Shown here: positions 41,869-51,271 of the stretch, piece after piece
Position numbering within the stretch: the stretch's first letter is position 1
Layout of the letters: the number at the start of each line of letters is the position of its first letter
Source: Rhodospirillales bacterium
Lineage (GTDB): Bacteria; Pseudomonadota; Alphaproteobacteria; Reyranellales; Reyranellaceae
NCBI GenBank assembly: GCA_009377525.1
Contig: WHTW01000015.1
Span: forward strand, 1 to 64,000
DNA length: 64,000 nucleotides
Direction of reading: 5' to 3'
Program-made: the position numbers and the translations under genes
The notes under the pieces: generated by a model
Database searches by the model: none
The model's input: only the letters and a program-made list of their open reading frames with translations
Told to the model about the DNA's origin: nothing

Positions 41869-43188
41869 ATGCAGACCAACTTCACCCTGGCCCAGCTCGG
41901 CGATCCCGAGACCGCGCGCAGCGAGCATATCCTGCGCAAGTGCGTGCATTGCGGCTTCTGCACCGCGACCTGCCCGACCTACGTGCTGCTGGGCGATGAG
42001 CGCGACAGCCCGCGCGGGCGCATCTACTTCATCAAGGCGATGCTGGAGGGCGATCGCGCGCCGACGGCATCGGAGGTCAGGCACGTCGACCGCTGCCTGT
42101 CGTGCCTGTCGTGCATGACGACCTGTCCATCGGGCGTCCACTACATGCACCTGGTCGATCACGGCCGGCATCACATCGAGGAGCGCTACAGGCGTCCCTT
42201 GTCGGATCGGCTGCTGCGCGGGCTGCTGGCCTGGCTGATGCCACGACCGGCGGTGTTCCGCTGGGCCATGGTGTGGGGCCGGTTCGCCAAGCCGCTAGCG
42301 GCGCTGCTGCCGGCGCGCAGCATCGATGCCGGCGGCGCGACGTTCCTGCGTCGCCTGAAGGCGATGCTCGAAGCGGTGCCGGATCGGCTGGCCGGCCCGT
42401 CGCCGGTCGACCGGCCGCAGACCTTTGCGGCGTCCGGGCTGCGCCGCAAGCGCGTGGCGCTGATGCCGGGCTGTGGCCAGCAAGTGCTGGCGCCGGAGGT
42501 CAACGAGGCGACGGTGCGGCTGCTGACCCGGCACGACATCGAGGTGGTGAACGTCGCGGGCTCGGGCTGCTGCGGCTCGTCGGTGCTGCATGTCGGCCGC
42601 AACGCGGAGGCCGTGACTCTGGCCAAGCGCAATATCGAGGCCTGGATGCGCGAGATCGACGGCGCCGGCCTCGATGCCATCGTCATCAATGCGTCGGGCT
42701 GCGGCACCACGGTGAAGGACTACGGCGCGATGCTGGCCAACGATCCCGCGTGGAAAGAGCGTGCCGAGCAGGTGGCGCGGCTCGCCAAGGACGTGAGCGA
42801 GGTCATGCTGGACGTCGGTCTCGCGAACGTGACCGCGCGACCGCTCACCGTGGCCTATCATTCGGCCTGTTCCATGCAGCACGGCCAGAAGGTGATCGAG
42901 CAGCCGAAGAAGCTCCTTTTGGACGCCGGGTTCGTCGTCAAGGACGTGCCCGAAGGTCATCTCTGCTGCGGCTGGGCCGGCACCTATCAGGTGCTGCAGC
43001 CCGAGCTGTCGCGCCGCCTGCGCGATCGCAAGGTCGCCAACATCGAGAGCGTTCGGCCCGACATCATCGCCGCCGGCAACTTCGGCTGCATCGGCAACAT
43101 CGCCTCGGGCACCGGCATTCCGATTGCACACACCGTCGAGCTGCTCGACTGGGCGACGGGTGGCCCCAAGCCGACGGCCCTGCATTAG
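41869..43188 (+). CDS. glcF: Glycolate oxidase iron-sulfur subunit GlcF
   Basis: 439-residue subunit carrying two 4Fe-4S clusters. The N-terminus holds CVHCGFCTATCPTYVLLGDERDSPRGR and then CLSCLSCMTTCPSGVHYMHLVD, two complete C-x2-C-x2-C-x3-CP sets. The CCG repeats of the GlcF/HdrB domain follow at GSGCCGSSVLHVGRN and HLCCGWAGTY. It passes electrons from GlcDE to the quinone pool. Transcription from the glcD promoter must read through higBA, or a second promoter must lie near 41.2 kb. The next gene begins eight bases after its stop. Confidence 0.94.
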   Translation: MQTNFTLAQLGDPETARSEHILRKCVHCGFCTATCPTYVLLGDERDSPRGRIYFIKAMLEGDRAPTASEVRHVDRCLSCLSCMTTCPSGVHYMHLVDHGRHHIEERYRRPLSDRLLRGLLAWLMPRPAVFRWAMVWGRFAKPLAALLPARSIDAGGATFLRRLKAMLEAVPDRLAGPSPVDRPQTFAASGLRRKRVALMPGCGQQVLAPEVNEATVRLLTRHDIEVVNVAGSGCCGSSVLHVGRNAEAVTLAKRNIEAWMREIDGAGLDAIVINASGCGTTVKDYGAMLANDPAWKERAEQVARLAKDVSEVMLDVGLANVTARPLTVAYHSACSMQHGQKVIEQPKKLLLDAGFVVKDVPEGHLCCGWAGTYQVLQPELSRRLRDRKVANIESVRPDIIAAGNFGCIGNIASGTGIPIAHTVELLDWATGGPKPTALH

Positions 43189-43195
43189 GACGACC

Positions 43196-43792
43196 ATGGC
43201 CTTTCTTCGCACTTGCCTTGCCGCACTGCTCGGCGTGATGCTGGGGGCGAACGTGCTGGCGCAGAACAGCGGGAGCAGCACCATGCTCGACACCTTATTT
43301 GCCAAGCTACAGACCGCGACCGATCCCATGGCGATCCAGTCGCTGGAGGCGGGGATCTGGGAGCACTGGATCTTGGTGCCGGACGGCCCGCAGCGCGAGC
43401 TGATGATCCGCGGCATCACCGAGATGCAGCAGCGCCAACTCAAGCGGTCGGTCGAAACCTTCAGCAGGCTGATCGAGATCGCGCCCGAGCTACCCGAGGC
43501 CTGGAACAAGCGGGCGACGGCCCATTGGCTGCTCGGCGACTTCCCGGCCTCGCTGTCCGACATCTGCGAGACGGTGAAGCGCGAGCCGCGCCATTTCGGC
43601 GCCTATTCGGGTCTTGGCATGATCCGCGCGGAAATGGGCGAGTATCCGCGCGCCGTTGCCGCCTTCGAACTGGCCAAGAAGTACAATCCGCACATCGTGG
43701 GAATCGATGATGAGATCGCGCGCCTGAAGGCGATGGGCGGCGACACTCCGGCCGATCCGCTGGGTTGCACGCAGCGAACGGCCGGTCGCTAA
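43196..43792 (+). CDS. Periplasmic TPR-repeat protein
   Basis: 198 residues with an N-terminal signal peptide (FLRTCLAALLGVMLGANVLAQ). The mature part carries three tetratricopeptide-like repeats: RQLKRSVETFSRLIEIAPELPEAWNKRATAHWLLGDFPASLSDICETVKREP, then HFGAYSGLGMIRAEMGEYPRAVAAFELAKKYNP. It probably mediates protein-protein contacts in the periplasm. It follows glcF with an eight-base gap, and similar proteins occur near many unrelated operons. The partner is unknown. Confidence 0.83.
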   Translation: MAFLRTCLAALLGVMLGANVLAQNSGSSTMLDTLFAKLQTATDPMAIQSLEAGIWEHWILVPDGPQRELMIRGITEMQQRQLKRSVETFSRLIEIAPELPEAWNKRATAHWLLGDFPASLSDICETVKREPRHFGAYSGLGMIRAEMGEYPRAVAAFELAKKYNPHIVGIDDEIARLKAMGGDTPADPLGCTQRTAGR

Positions 43793-43862
43793 CGCGCGCA
43801 CTTGCCGTGCAGCGGGCGCGCGGGCAGACTCCGGCTCGAATTTCAACTCCAAGGATGGGTCA

Positions 43863-45098
43863 ATGGCCACGTTGTATGTCGGCGGTCGCGTATTCGACGG
43901 CGAGAAGGTTCTGGACGGGCAGGCGGTGCTGGAAGAGGGCGGCAAGGTCAAGCGCATCGCTCCCGCGGCTGAGTTCACGGGCTTCGCGGGCGACAAGGTC
44001 GACACGGCGGGCGGTACGCTGATCCCCGGCATCATCGACTGCCATGTCCATTCGCTGAGCGGCGCCGAAGGCAATCCCGGGGCGGTCCAGGATCGCATGA
44101 CCGCCGCGCAGATCGCGGTGCGCGGCATGGAGCTCATGCGCAACACGCTCGAGGGCGGCATCACGGCGGTGCGCGACTGCGGCGGCAAGGACTACATCGA
44201 GTTCGCGATCCGCGACGCTTACAACAGCGGCCGCTTCCTCGGACCGACCATGCGCTGCGCCGGCCGCATGATCTGCATGACCGGCGGCCACGGCAACCGC
44301 ACCGGCCGCGTCGCCGACGGCATCGACGAGGTGGTCAAGGCGGTGCGCGAGCAGGTCCATGCCGGCTCGGACCTGATCAAGATCATGGCGACCGGCGGTG
44401 TGATGACCCCGGGCGTCAATCCCGAGGATGCGCACTACTCGGCCGAGGAGATGAAGGCCGGCATCAGCGAGGCGCATCGCTTCCACAAGTGCTGCGCCAG
44501 CCACGCCCAGGGCGCACTCGGCATCCTGAACGCCGTGCGCGGCGGCATAGATTCGATCGAGCACGGCATCTTCATGACCGAGGAGTGCATCACCGAGATG
44601 AAGGAGCACGGCGTGTGGCTGGTGCCGACGCTGGCGGCAGTGAAGAACATCCTGAAGGGCTACGACGACGGCGACCGCTCGATCCCCGACTATGTGATCG
44701 AGAAGGCGCGCCGCGTGTTCGACCGCCACATCGCCTCGATCAAGATGTACTACAAGGCGGGAGGCCGCATCGCCATGGGCACCGACGCCGGCACGCCGCA
44801 CAACCGCCACGGCGAGAACGCGCGCGAGCTGGAATACATGTGCGACATCGGCATCTCGACCCGCGATTCGCTGTTCTTCTCGACGGCGAGTGCCGCCGAC
44901 CTGATGCGGCTCGCCGACCAGGGCCGCATCAAGGAGGGCAACAGCGCCGACTTCGTGCTGTGCGACGGCGATGCGCTGGCCGACATCAAGCGCGCCGCGC
45001 GCAAGGAGAACCATCGCCTGGTGGTGAAGCGCGGCATCGTCGCCCGCGACAACCGCGCCGCCTTCGTCCGTCAGGCCGCCCGCGTCGCCGCCGAGTAG
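43863..45098 (+). CDS. Imidazolonepropionase/Xaa-Pro dipeptidase-type amidohydrolase
   Basis: 411-residue metal-dependent amidohydrolase. The metal motif is LIPGIIDCHVHSLSGAEG at about residue 57 (H-x-H). The carboxylated-lysine candidate falls in HAGSDLIKIMATGGVMTPGVNPED. Further metal ligands appear in CCASHAQGALG and IDSIEHGIFMTE, and the final Asp in AMGTDAGTPHNRHGENARELE. The tail GRIKEGNSADFVLCDGDALADI closes the composite domain. Members hydrolyse proline dipeptides, imidazolones or xenobiotic amides. It is cytoplasmic, co-oriented with the DUF2339 gene 23 bases downstream. Confidence 0.9.
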   Translation: MATLYVGGRVFDGEKVLDGQAVLEEGGKVKRIAPAAEFTGFAGDKVDTAGGTLIPGIIDCHVHSLSGAEGNPGAVQDRMTAAQIAVRGMELMRNTLEGGITAVRDCGGKDYIEFAIRDAYNSGRFLGPTMRCAGRMICMTGGHGNRTGRVADGIDEVVKAVREQVHAGSDLIKIMATGGVMTPGVNPEDAHYSAEEMKAGISEAHRFHKCCASHAQGALGILNAVRGGIDSIEHGIFMTEECITEMKEHGVWLVPTLAAVKNILKGYDDGDRSIPDYVIEKARRVFDRHIASIKMYYKAGGRIAMGTDAGTPHNRHGENARELEYMCDIGISTRDSLFFSTASAADLMRLADQGRIKEGNSADFVLCDGDALADIKRAARKENHRLVVKRGIVARDNRAAFVRQAARVAAE

Positions 45099-45121
45099 CT
45101 AGCCAAGAAAACCGACGGCCC

Positions 45122-47659
45122 GTGGAAGACATCTTCCTGATCCTGGTCGGGATCGCCTGGGCCGTCGGCACGCCGATCGTCGCCATCGTCGCACTGGTCC
45201 GCACGTCGCGTCTGCGCGATCAGAATGAGCGACTGACCGCCGACCTCGCGCGACTGAAGCGGCAGTTGGCAGAAGCCGCCCTGCCGCCGCCGCTCGTCAG
45301 CGAGCCTGTGGCGGAAGCCGTCCCTCCGCCACCCGTGCCACCGTTCGAACCCGAACCGGCGGCCGTGGTGGAGGCGGCGCTGCCAGCGGCGCCGGCCGAA
45401 CCATGGGCGCCCGTCGCTGCACAGCCGCAAGTCGGCTGGGAACAGAGACTGGGCGCGCGCGCCTTCATCTGGGTCGGCGCGGTCACGTTGGCGCTGGCCG
45501 CCGTGTTCCTCGTCCGCTACTCGATCGAGGAAGGCTATCTGTCGCCCGAGGTCCGCGTCATTCTGGCGGCGGTGTTCGGCTTCGCCCTGATCGGCGCCGC
45601 CGAGCGCATCCGCGGCCGTGACGATCGCGTCGCCCAGGCGCTTGCTGCGGCGGGCGTCGCCTCGCTCTACGGCGCGCTGTTCGCGGCGGTGGCGCTCTAC
45701 GACATGATCTCCAAGGCGGCGGCTGGCGGCGGGGCGGCGGCGCTCACGGCCTTCGCCATCGGCGTGTCGCTGCGCCACGGCATGTTCGTCGCCGGGCTGG
45801 CTTTCGTCGGCGGTTTCGCCAGTCCCGCCGTCATCGGCAGCGAGACGCCCAACACGCCGGTCCTGTTCGGCTACCTGCTGGCGATCGCCGCCGGCACGCT
45901 GTGGGTCATCCGCCTGCGCGGCTGGTGGCCGCTCGGCTGGGGCGTGCTGGCGGGAGCGGCGATCTGGACCGTGCTCTGGATGATGTCGCTGGCGGCCGGC
46001 CTGCACTGGGTCGGGCTGTTCCTGGTCGCCGTCGCCGGCCTGTTTGCCTGGGCGACCTGGCGGCGGCTCGGCGAAGGCGACAAGGCGGTCGACGTTGCGG
46101 CGCTGGTCTGGGCGGCGCTCGGCGTCACGGGTGTGCTGATCGTGGCGCTGATCGTGCAGGACGACGGCAAGCGGACCGCCGGCTGGCTCGCACTGGCCGC
46201 GCATGGCATCGGGCTCTATGCCCTGGCGCGCTGGACGCCGCGCTTCCAGTACGTCGCGGCGTTGGCGCCGCTGTTGTCGATCGCGGCGCTCGCCGTGTGG
46301 CGGGACACCGGGCAGTTCGGCGGGATGGCCGCGTCGTTCGGCGGCCTCTATGCAGCGGCGGCCTTCGCCTTGCTGTGGAACGCGGCACGGCCGGGCTTCT
46401 GGGCGGCGTTGGCCGTCGCCGCGGCGCTCGCCCATTTCCTGCTCGCCTGGTACGTGCTGCGCGGCGTCGCCGGCGGCACGCCGTGGGGCCTGATCAGCAT
46501 CGCGCTCGCCCTGCCGTTCCTGGTCGCGGCCGAGCGGCTGGCGCGCTGGCGCGACAGCATGCCAGGCGCCACCGAGGCCCTGGGCTACTGTGCCGCGGGC
46601 GTCGCCTTCTTCATCGCCATCGCGATCGCGCTCGAGCTTCGACGCGAATGGGTCACGGTCGCCTATGCCGTCGAGTTCGCCGCCGTCGCGGGCATCGCCG
46701 CACACCTTGGCCTGCATGCCATGCGTCGCCTGTGCTGGCTGCTGCTCGCCGCCGTGGTCGTGCGCTTCGTGCTCAATCCCGAGGTGCTGAAATACCCGCT
46801 GGGCCTGACGCCGGTCTTCAACTGGATCCTGTGGGGCTACGGCCTGTCGATCGCGGCTTTCGTCGTCGGGCTGCGCTTCCTGCGGCCGACCGGCGACGAG
46901 CACCTGGTGCGCGCGACCGAGGCGGCGATCGCCTTGCTGGGCTTCGTGCTGCTCACCCTGGAGGTGCGCAGCGTCTTTCGTGCCGACGCCATGGCCGCGC
47001 CTGACGCGCAGTTCATGGAGCGCGCGTTCTATGTCCTGGTGTGGGGCGCCTTCGCGCTCGCCGCGCTGTGGCTGGCGCGCACGCGCGACGATGTCGTGGC
47101 CTTGTGGGCATGGCGCGTGAGCGGCGGGCTCGCCGTGGCGCTGGTGCTGATCGTCCAGGTCATGCTCGCCAACCCGGTCTTCGACAAGGCCGATGTCGGT
47201 CGTCTGCCGATCGCCAACGGCCTGTTCTTGGCCTATGCGCTGCCGGCTGTGATGGTGGCTCTGGCGCGGCGCTGGATCGACGTCGAGCCGAGCCGCGAGG
47301 TGGCGCTGTTCGTCGAGGTCGCCGCTTCGATCCTCGCCTTTGTCTACGTGTCCTTCGAAGTCCGTCATCTGTTCGATCCCGGCTTCGAACGGCGCGGTCT
47401 CGCGGCGTCCGGCCTGGAGCTTTACGTCTACTCGGCGGTCTGGCTGCTGTTCGGCGTGGCTTTGCTGGCGCTGGGCTTCCTGCGCAACGCGGCGGCGCTG
47501 CGCCATGCCGGCATGGCGCTGGTCTGTGTCGTGGTCGCCAAGGTCTTCCTGATCGACATGGCGGGCCTGCAGGGACTGCTGCGCGTCTTTTCGTTCCTCG
47601 GCCTCGGCGCGGCGCTGGTCGGGCTAGGCTACGCCTATCGCCGATTTGGGTTCAGGTAG
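45122..47659 (+). CDS. DUF2339 polytopic membrane protein
   Basis: 845-residue inner-membrane protein of the DUF2339 family. After an N-terminal helix (IFLILVGIAWAVGTPIVAIVALV), a coiled stretch (LRDQNERLTADLARLKRQL) and a proline-rich linker lead to the conserved QRLGARAFIWVGAVTLALAAVFLVRYSIEEGYLSPEVRV. More than twenty hydrophobic segments follow, ending LLRVFSFLGLGAALVGLGYAYRRFG. The start is a GTG at 45122 with only a weak ribosome site. The family is widespread in proteobacteria without an assigned role; a transporter or envelope function is speculative. The next gene starts three bases after its stop. Confidence 0.88.
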   Translation: MEDIFLILVGIAWAVGTPIVAIVALVRTSRLRDQNERLTADLARLKRQLAEAALPPPLVSEPVAEAVPPPPVPPFEPEPAAVVEAALPAAPAEPWAPVAAQPQVGWEQRLGARAFIWVGAVTLALAAVFLVRYSIEEGYLSPEVRVILAAVFGFALIGAAERIRGRDDRVAQALAAAGVASLYGALFAAVALYDMISKAAAGGGAAALTAFAIGVSLRHGMFVAGLAFVGGFASPAVIGSETPNTPVLFGYLLAIAAGTLWVIRLRGWWPLGWGVLAGAAIWTVLWMMSLAAGLHWVGLFLVAVAGLFAWATWRRLGEGDKAVDVAALVWAALGVTGVLIVALIVQDDGKRTAGWLALAAHGIGLYALARWTPRFQYVAALAPLLSIAALAVWRDTGQFGGMAASFGGLYAAAAFALLWNAARPGFWAALAVAAALAHFLLAWYVLRGVAGGTPWGLISIALALPFLVAAERLARWRDSMPGATEALGYCAAGVAFFIAIAIALELRREWVTVAYAVEFAAVAGIAAHLGLHAMRRLCWLLLAAVVVRFVLNPEVLKYPLGLTPVFNWILWGYGLSIAAFVVGLRFLRPTGDEHLVRATEAAIALLGFVLLTLEVRSVFRADAMAAPDAQFMERAFYVLVWGAFALAALWLARTRDDVVALWAWRVSGGLAVALVLIVQVMLANPVFDKADVGRLPIANGLFLAYALPAVMVALARRWIDVEPSREVALFVEVAASILAFVYVSFEVRHLFDPGFERRGLAASGLELYVYSAVWLLFGVALLALGFLRNAAALRHAGMALVCVVVAKVFLIDMAGLQGLLRVFSFLGLGAALVGLGYAYRRFGFR

Positions 47660-47662
47660 AGC

Positions 47663-48931
47663 ATGTTCCCGGAAACCGCCGTCTCGCTCGATGCCCTGCG
47701 TGCGCTGCAGCTCGAACGGCTGTGCGGCGCGCTCCGCCATGCCTACGACAACCAGGCGCCGTATCGCGCCAAGTGCACGGCGGCGGGCGTGCATCCCGAC
47801 GATCTGCGCCAGCTCGACGACCTCGGGCGCTTCCCCTTCACCTCGAAGGCCGACCTGCGCGAGGCCTATCCCTACGGCATGCTGGCGATCCCGCGGGAAC
47901 AATGCGTGCGCCTCCACGCCTCGAGCGGCACGACCGGGCGACCGACGGTGGTCGGCTATTCGGCGCGCGACATCGACCTTTGGGCCGACCTGATGGCGCG
48001 CTCGCTCCATGCCGGCGGCGCGCGGCCGGGCGACATCGTCCACAACGCCTACGGCTACGGCCTGTTCACCGGCGGGCTGGGCGCGCACTACGGCGCCGAG
48101 CGGCTGGGCTGCACGGTGGTGCCGATGTCGGGCGGCTTCGGCGAGCGGCAGGTCCAGCTCATCCGCGAATTCGGCGCGCGCGTGGTGCTGATGACGCCGT
48201 CCTACATGCTGGCGATCGCCGACGAGTTCGAGCGCCAGGGCGTCGATCCGCGCAGCACGGCGATGCGGATCGGCATCTTCGGCGCCGAGCCGTGGACCGA
48301 AGGCATGCGCGCCGAGATCGAGCGGCGGCTCGGCATCGACGCCGTCGACATCTACGGCTTGAGCGAAGTGATGGGGCCGGGCGTGGCCTGCGAGTTCGTC
48401 GAGAGCAAGGACGGGCCGACCATCTGGGAGGACCACTTCTATCCCGAGATCGTCGATCCCGAGACCGGCGAGCCCGTGGCCGGCGGCCAACCCGGCGAAC
48501 TGGTCTTCACCTCGCTCACCAAGGAGGCAATGCCCGTCATCCGCTATCGCACGCGCGACCTCACGCGCCTGCTGCCGGGCTCGATCACGTCCATGCGCCG
48601 CATGGCCAAGATCACCGGCCGCAGCGACGACATGCTGATCGTGCGTGGCGTGAATCTGTTCCCGAGCCAGGTCGAGGAGCAGATCCTGCGCGACCCGGTG
48701 CTCACCGGGCACTACGTCATCGAGCTCACGCGCAGCGGCGCGCTGGACGATCTTCTGGTCCGGGTCGAGGCGAGAACGGCTTTGGAGGGCGGGGCCGCCG
48801 GCCGCTCTGCGGATGAGCTGGCGCGGCGTCTGAAGGGCATGTGTGGCCTGTCGGCCACAGTGGAGATCGGCGCACCCGGCGCGGTCGAGCGCTCGATGGG
48901 CAAGGCGCGGCGGGTGATCGACCGGCGCTAG
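47663..48931 (+). CDS. paaK: Phenylacetate-CoA ligase-like adenylate-forming enzyme
   Basis: 422-residue PaaK-type ANL enzyme converting an aromatic acid to its CoA thioester. The phosphate loop LHASSGTTGRPTVVGYSARD is near residue 88. GARPGDIVHNAYGYGLFTGG, GAEPWTEGMRAEIE, and DIYGLSEVMGPGVACEFVESKDGP with the A5 motif follow. IRYRTRDLTRLLPGS precedes a C-terminal domain with GRSDDMLIVRGVNLFPSQVEEQIL. True PaaK of this size acts on phenylacetate, but no paaABCDE genes lie nearby, so another aromatic acid is possible. It is the last gene of this co-oriented run. Confidence 0.88.
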   Translation: MFPETAVSLDALRALQLERLCGALRHAYDNQAPYRAKCTAAGVHPDDLRQLDDLGRFPFTSKADLREAYPYGMLAIPREQCVRLHASSGTTGRPTVVGYSARDIDLWADLMARSLHAGGARPGDIVHNAYGYGLFTGGLGAHYGAERLGCTVVPMSGGFGERQVQLIREFGARVVLMTPSYMLAIADEFERQGVDPRSTAMRIGIFGAEPWTEGMRAEIERRLGIDAVDIYGLSEVMGPGVACEFVESKDGPTIWEDHFYPEIVDPETGEPVAGGQPGELVFTSLTKEAMPVIRYRTRDLTRLLPGSITSMRRMAKITGRSDDMLIVRGVNLFPSQVEEQILRDPVLTGHYVIELTRSGALDDLLVRVEARTALEGGAAGRSADELARRLKGMCGLSATVEIGAPGAVERSMGKARRVIDRR

Positions 48932-49440
48932 GTTTTTCGGCACGGTGATTTTGACTGGTTGGCGAGCAGCTGACAGAAGAGAAGGCATGCCGGCGAATGC
49001 CTGCACTGCCGTCAGCGGTTCACGGCGGGGTTTCCGCCCTTTGCGCCCTTTCCGCCGCTCCTGCACTTGTGGTCGAGAGAGGCGGGATCCTCTATCGGTT
49101 GGGTTCGACGGCGAATTAAGATAGTTACGCAAGTTTCGCTACTGGTTTTCGGGTGCAGGGAAGGCTGCCGGCCTCGTCGCTCTGGATCCGGGCGCGCCCC
49201 ATCCGACCGGCAGCCGGATGGGCTCGCGCGCGATGGTATCGGATGAACGATGCATAGAGCGGACGCCTGAAAGCACGGCGGCGAGCTCAACATAACTCAA
49301 GTGCTCTGACGTGTCAATGACTACGGTACGCTCCGGCCAGTTTCGTTTTGGCGACTTTTTGCGCTCCGTAGGGGGTCTGTATGGGGGCTCGAAACGGCGG
49401 CCACGCCTTGGCTTGTGTGGCTGCACACCAGTGCCAGCAA
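48932..49440. other. Gene-free interval after paaK
   Basis: About 510 bases with no convincing coding sequence; the open frames lack motifs and start signals. The content is mixed: a G+C-rich part with a CCATCCG/CGGATGG hairpin around 49197-49220, an A+T-richer part near 49285-49325, and a 34-base repeat at 49338-49371 shared with 8496-8529. No RNA gene or promoter could be assigned. Confidence 0.5.
49338..49371 (-). repeat. Dispersed 34-nt repeat, copy 2
   Basis: Read on the minus strand it starts CTACGGAGCGCAAAAA and ends AAAACGAAACTG, 31 of 34 positions identical to 8496-8529. Flanking sequence is not obviously related between the two sites. Confidence 0.75.
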
Positions 49441-49686
49441 CTAGCTCCAGGGGCCGCCGACGGCCAATCTTATTCTTGCCTTGATCAGGTCGGCATCGCC
49501 GGGAGTGTGCCCAACTTCCGTCGAAAAGGTTGGCGGATCGTTGTAGTCCGACGCCTTGGCATGACTAATGGTGGTGCTGGCGATCGCGATGAACGTGAAA
49601 GCGATGGCACCGATCACGAGGAAGTCGATCCAGGTGAGGGCACCCGGGCGGAAGGGACGGGCGGTGGTCCGCGACTTGCGTTTCAC
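49441..49686 (-). CDS. Small single-helix membrane protein, hypothetical
   Basis: 81 residues from a GTG at 49686 with GAGAGG six bases upstream. A basic N-terminus (KRKSRTTARPFRPGA) precedes one transmembrane helix (WIDFLVIGAIAFTFIAIAS), then a hydrophilic tail with no recognised motif. The layout suits a bitopic inner-membrane protein with the basic end inside. It is isolated between paaK and pyk, so context gives no function. It may be a chance frame. Confidence 0.45.
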   Translation of the reverse strand: MKRKSRTTARPFRPGALTWIDFLVIGAIAFTFIAIASTTISHAKASDYNDPPTFSTEVGHTPGDADLIKARIRLAVGGPWS

Positions 49687-49847
49687 GATCGCCTCTCGAT
49701 GCGTTGCTGCTTCTGAAGATTTCTACGAAAGCAACTTGTGCTCCATCCCCGATCTTTTCAGGGTCGCACTGGGGCGATTCCAAGGACATCCGCCGCTCTT
49801 CGTATCGTGCGTTTCGTGTTGCTCAACTGCAACAGCGCAGAGCGGCT

Positions 49848-51260
49848 CTAGACGTAGGCGATGCGCAGGATGTTGGTGGCGCCGGGCGTGCCGAACGGCA
49901 CGCCCGCGGTGATCACCAGCCGCTCGCCGGGCTTGGCGATGTGCTGCTGGCGGGCGACACGCACGGCGCGTGCCACCATGTCGGCGAAGTTGTGCGCGTC
50001 CTCGGTCTGGATGGGATGCACGCCCCAGGCGAGCGCCATGCGCCGTGCCGTCTCGAGCTTGGGCGTGAGGCAGAGGATGCGCACGTCGGGCCGCTCGCGC
50101 GCCGCACGCAGCGTCGTGGAGCCGGTGGTGGTGTAGGTGACGATGGCGGCGGCCGACAGCGTGTGCGCGCACTGGCGCGCCGCGGCGCTGATCGCGTCGG
50201 CGGTCGTCGCCTCGGGCTCGTGGCGGCTGGCATCCATGAGGCGGCGATAAAGCGGGTCGGCTTCGACGCTCTTCAGGATGCGGTCCATGATGGTGACGGC
50301 CTCGATCGGATAGTCGCCCGACGCCGACTCCGCCGACAGCATCACCGCATCCGTGGCATCGTAGACCGCGGTCGCCACGTCCGACGCCTCGGCACGCGTC
50401 GGCGTCGGCGAATGGACCATCGAATCGAGCATCTGGGTGGCGACGATGGCGGGCTTCCCGGCGACGCGGCAGGCGGCGAGGATGCGCTTCTGCAGCGGCG
50501 GCACGGCCTCGGGCGGCATCTCGACGCCGAGATCGCCGCGGGCGACCATGATGCCGTCGCTCTGCTCGATGATCTCGTCGAGATGGTCGATGGCCAGCGG
50601 CTTCTCGAGCTTGGCCATCACGGCGGCGCGGCCGGCCACCAGCTTTTTCAGCTCGGCGATGTCGTTGGCATGTTGAACGAAGCTCAGCGCCACCCAGTCG
50701 ACGCCGAGCGACAGGCCATAGGTCAGGTCGCGGTGGTCCTTGGTCGTCATCGGCGACAGCGGGATCGCGAGGTTGGGCAGGTTGACGCCCTTGCGATCGC
50801 TGATCGGGCCCGGCACCTCGACCTCGGCGTCGATCGTGGCCTCGCCGTGCGCGGTGATGCGCAGGCGCACCCTGCCGTCGTCGATCAGCAGGATGCCGTC
50901 GGGCTTGGCCGCCCGGAAGATCTCGGGATGAGGCAGGGGCACGCGCTTGGCCGTGCCCGGCGCCTCGTCCATGTCGAACCGGATCTTCTGGCCCTTCTTC
51001 AGCTCGAGCGGTCCCTTGGCGAAGGCACCCAGCCGAAGCTTGGGGCCCTGCAGGTCCATCAGGATGGCGATGGGATGCTTGAACTCCTTCTCCAGCGCGC
51101 GCAGGAGGTCGACGCGCTGGCGATGGTCGTCCTGCGTACCGTGGCTGAAGTTCAGTCGAAAGACGTCGGCACCGGCCTCGAACAGCGCGCGCAGGCGCTC
51201 GCGGCTGGACGAGGCGGGTCCCAGCGTGGCGACGATCTTGGTGAAGCGGTCGCGTTGCAT
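49848..51260 (-). CDS. pyk: Pyruvate kinase
   Basis: 470-residue glycolytic enzyme converting phosphoenolpyruvate and ADP to pyruvate and ATP. The N-terminus KIVATLGPASSSRERL and DVFRLNFSHGTQDDH are typical. The catalytic segment AAVMAKLEKPLAIDHLDEIIEQSDGIMVARGDLGVEMPPEAVPPLQK contains the active-site lysine and metal-binding Glu/Asp. ATQMLDSMVHSPTPTRAEASDVATAVYDATDAVMLSAESA follows, and the C-terminal allosteric domain ends ATNILRIAYV. It is the last gene, in transcription order, of the run with ltnD, otnI, otnC and otnK, giving a route from C4 acids to pyruvate. Confidence 0.96.
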   Translation of the reverse strand: MQRDRFTKIVATLGPASSSRERLRALFEAGADVFRLNFSHGTQDDHRQRVDLLRALEKEFKHPIAILMDLQGPKLRLGAFAKGPLELKKGQKIRFDMDEAPGTAKRVPLPHPEIFRAAKPDGILLIDDGRVRLRITAHGEATIDAEVEVPGPISDRKGVNLPNLAIPLSPMTTKDHRDLTYGLSLGVDWVALSFVQHANDIAELKKLVAGRAAVMAKLEKPLAIDHLDEIIEQSDGIMVARGDLGVEMPPEAVPPLQKRILAACRVAGKPAIVATQMLDSMVHSPTPTRAEASDVATAVYDATDAVMLSAESASGDYPIEAVTIMDRILKSVEADPLYRRLMDASRHEPEATTADAISAAARQCAHTLSAAAIVTYTTTGSTTLRAARERPDVRILCLTPKLETARRMALAWGVHPIQTEDAHNFADMVARAVRVARQQHIAKPGERLVITAGVPFGTPGATNILRIAYV

Positions 51261-51271
51261 GCCCTAAAAGT

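Noticed and set aside
45071-47506. An 811-codon minus-strand frame opposite the DUF2339 gene
   Set aside because: Low-complexity Arg/Gln/Asp composition typical of antisense high-G+C coding DNA, with no motif.
44489-47659. A 1056-codon plus-strand frame beginning inside the amidohydrolase gene
   Set aside because: The first 211 codons are a shadow of the amidohydrolase; the true DUF2339 gene starts at the GTG at 45122.
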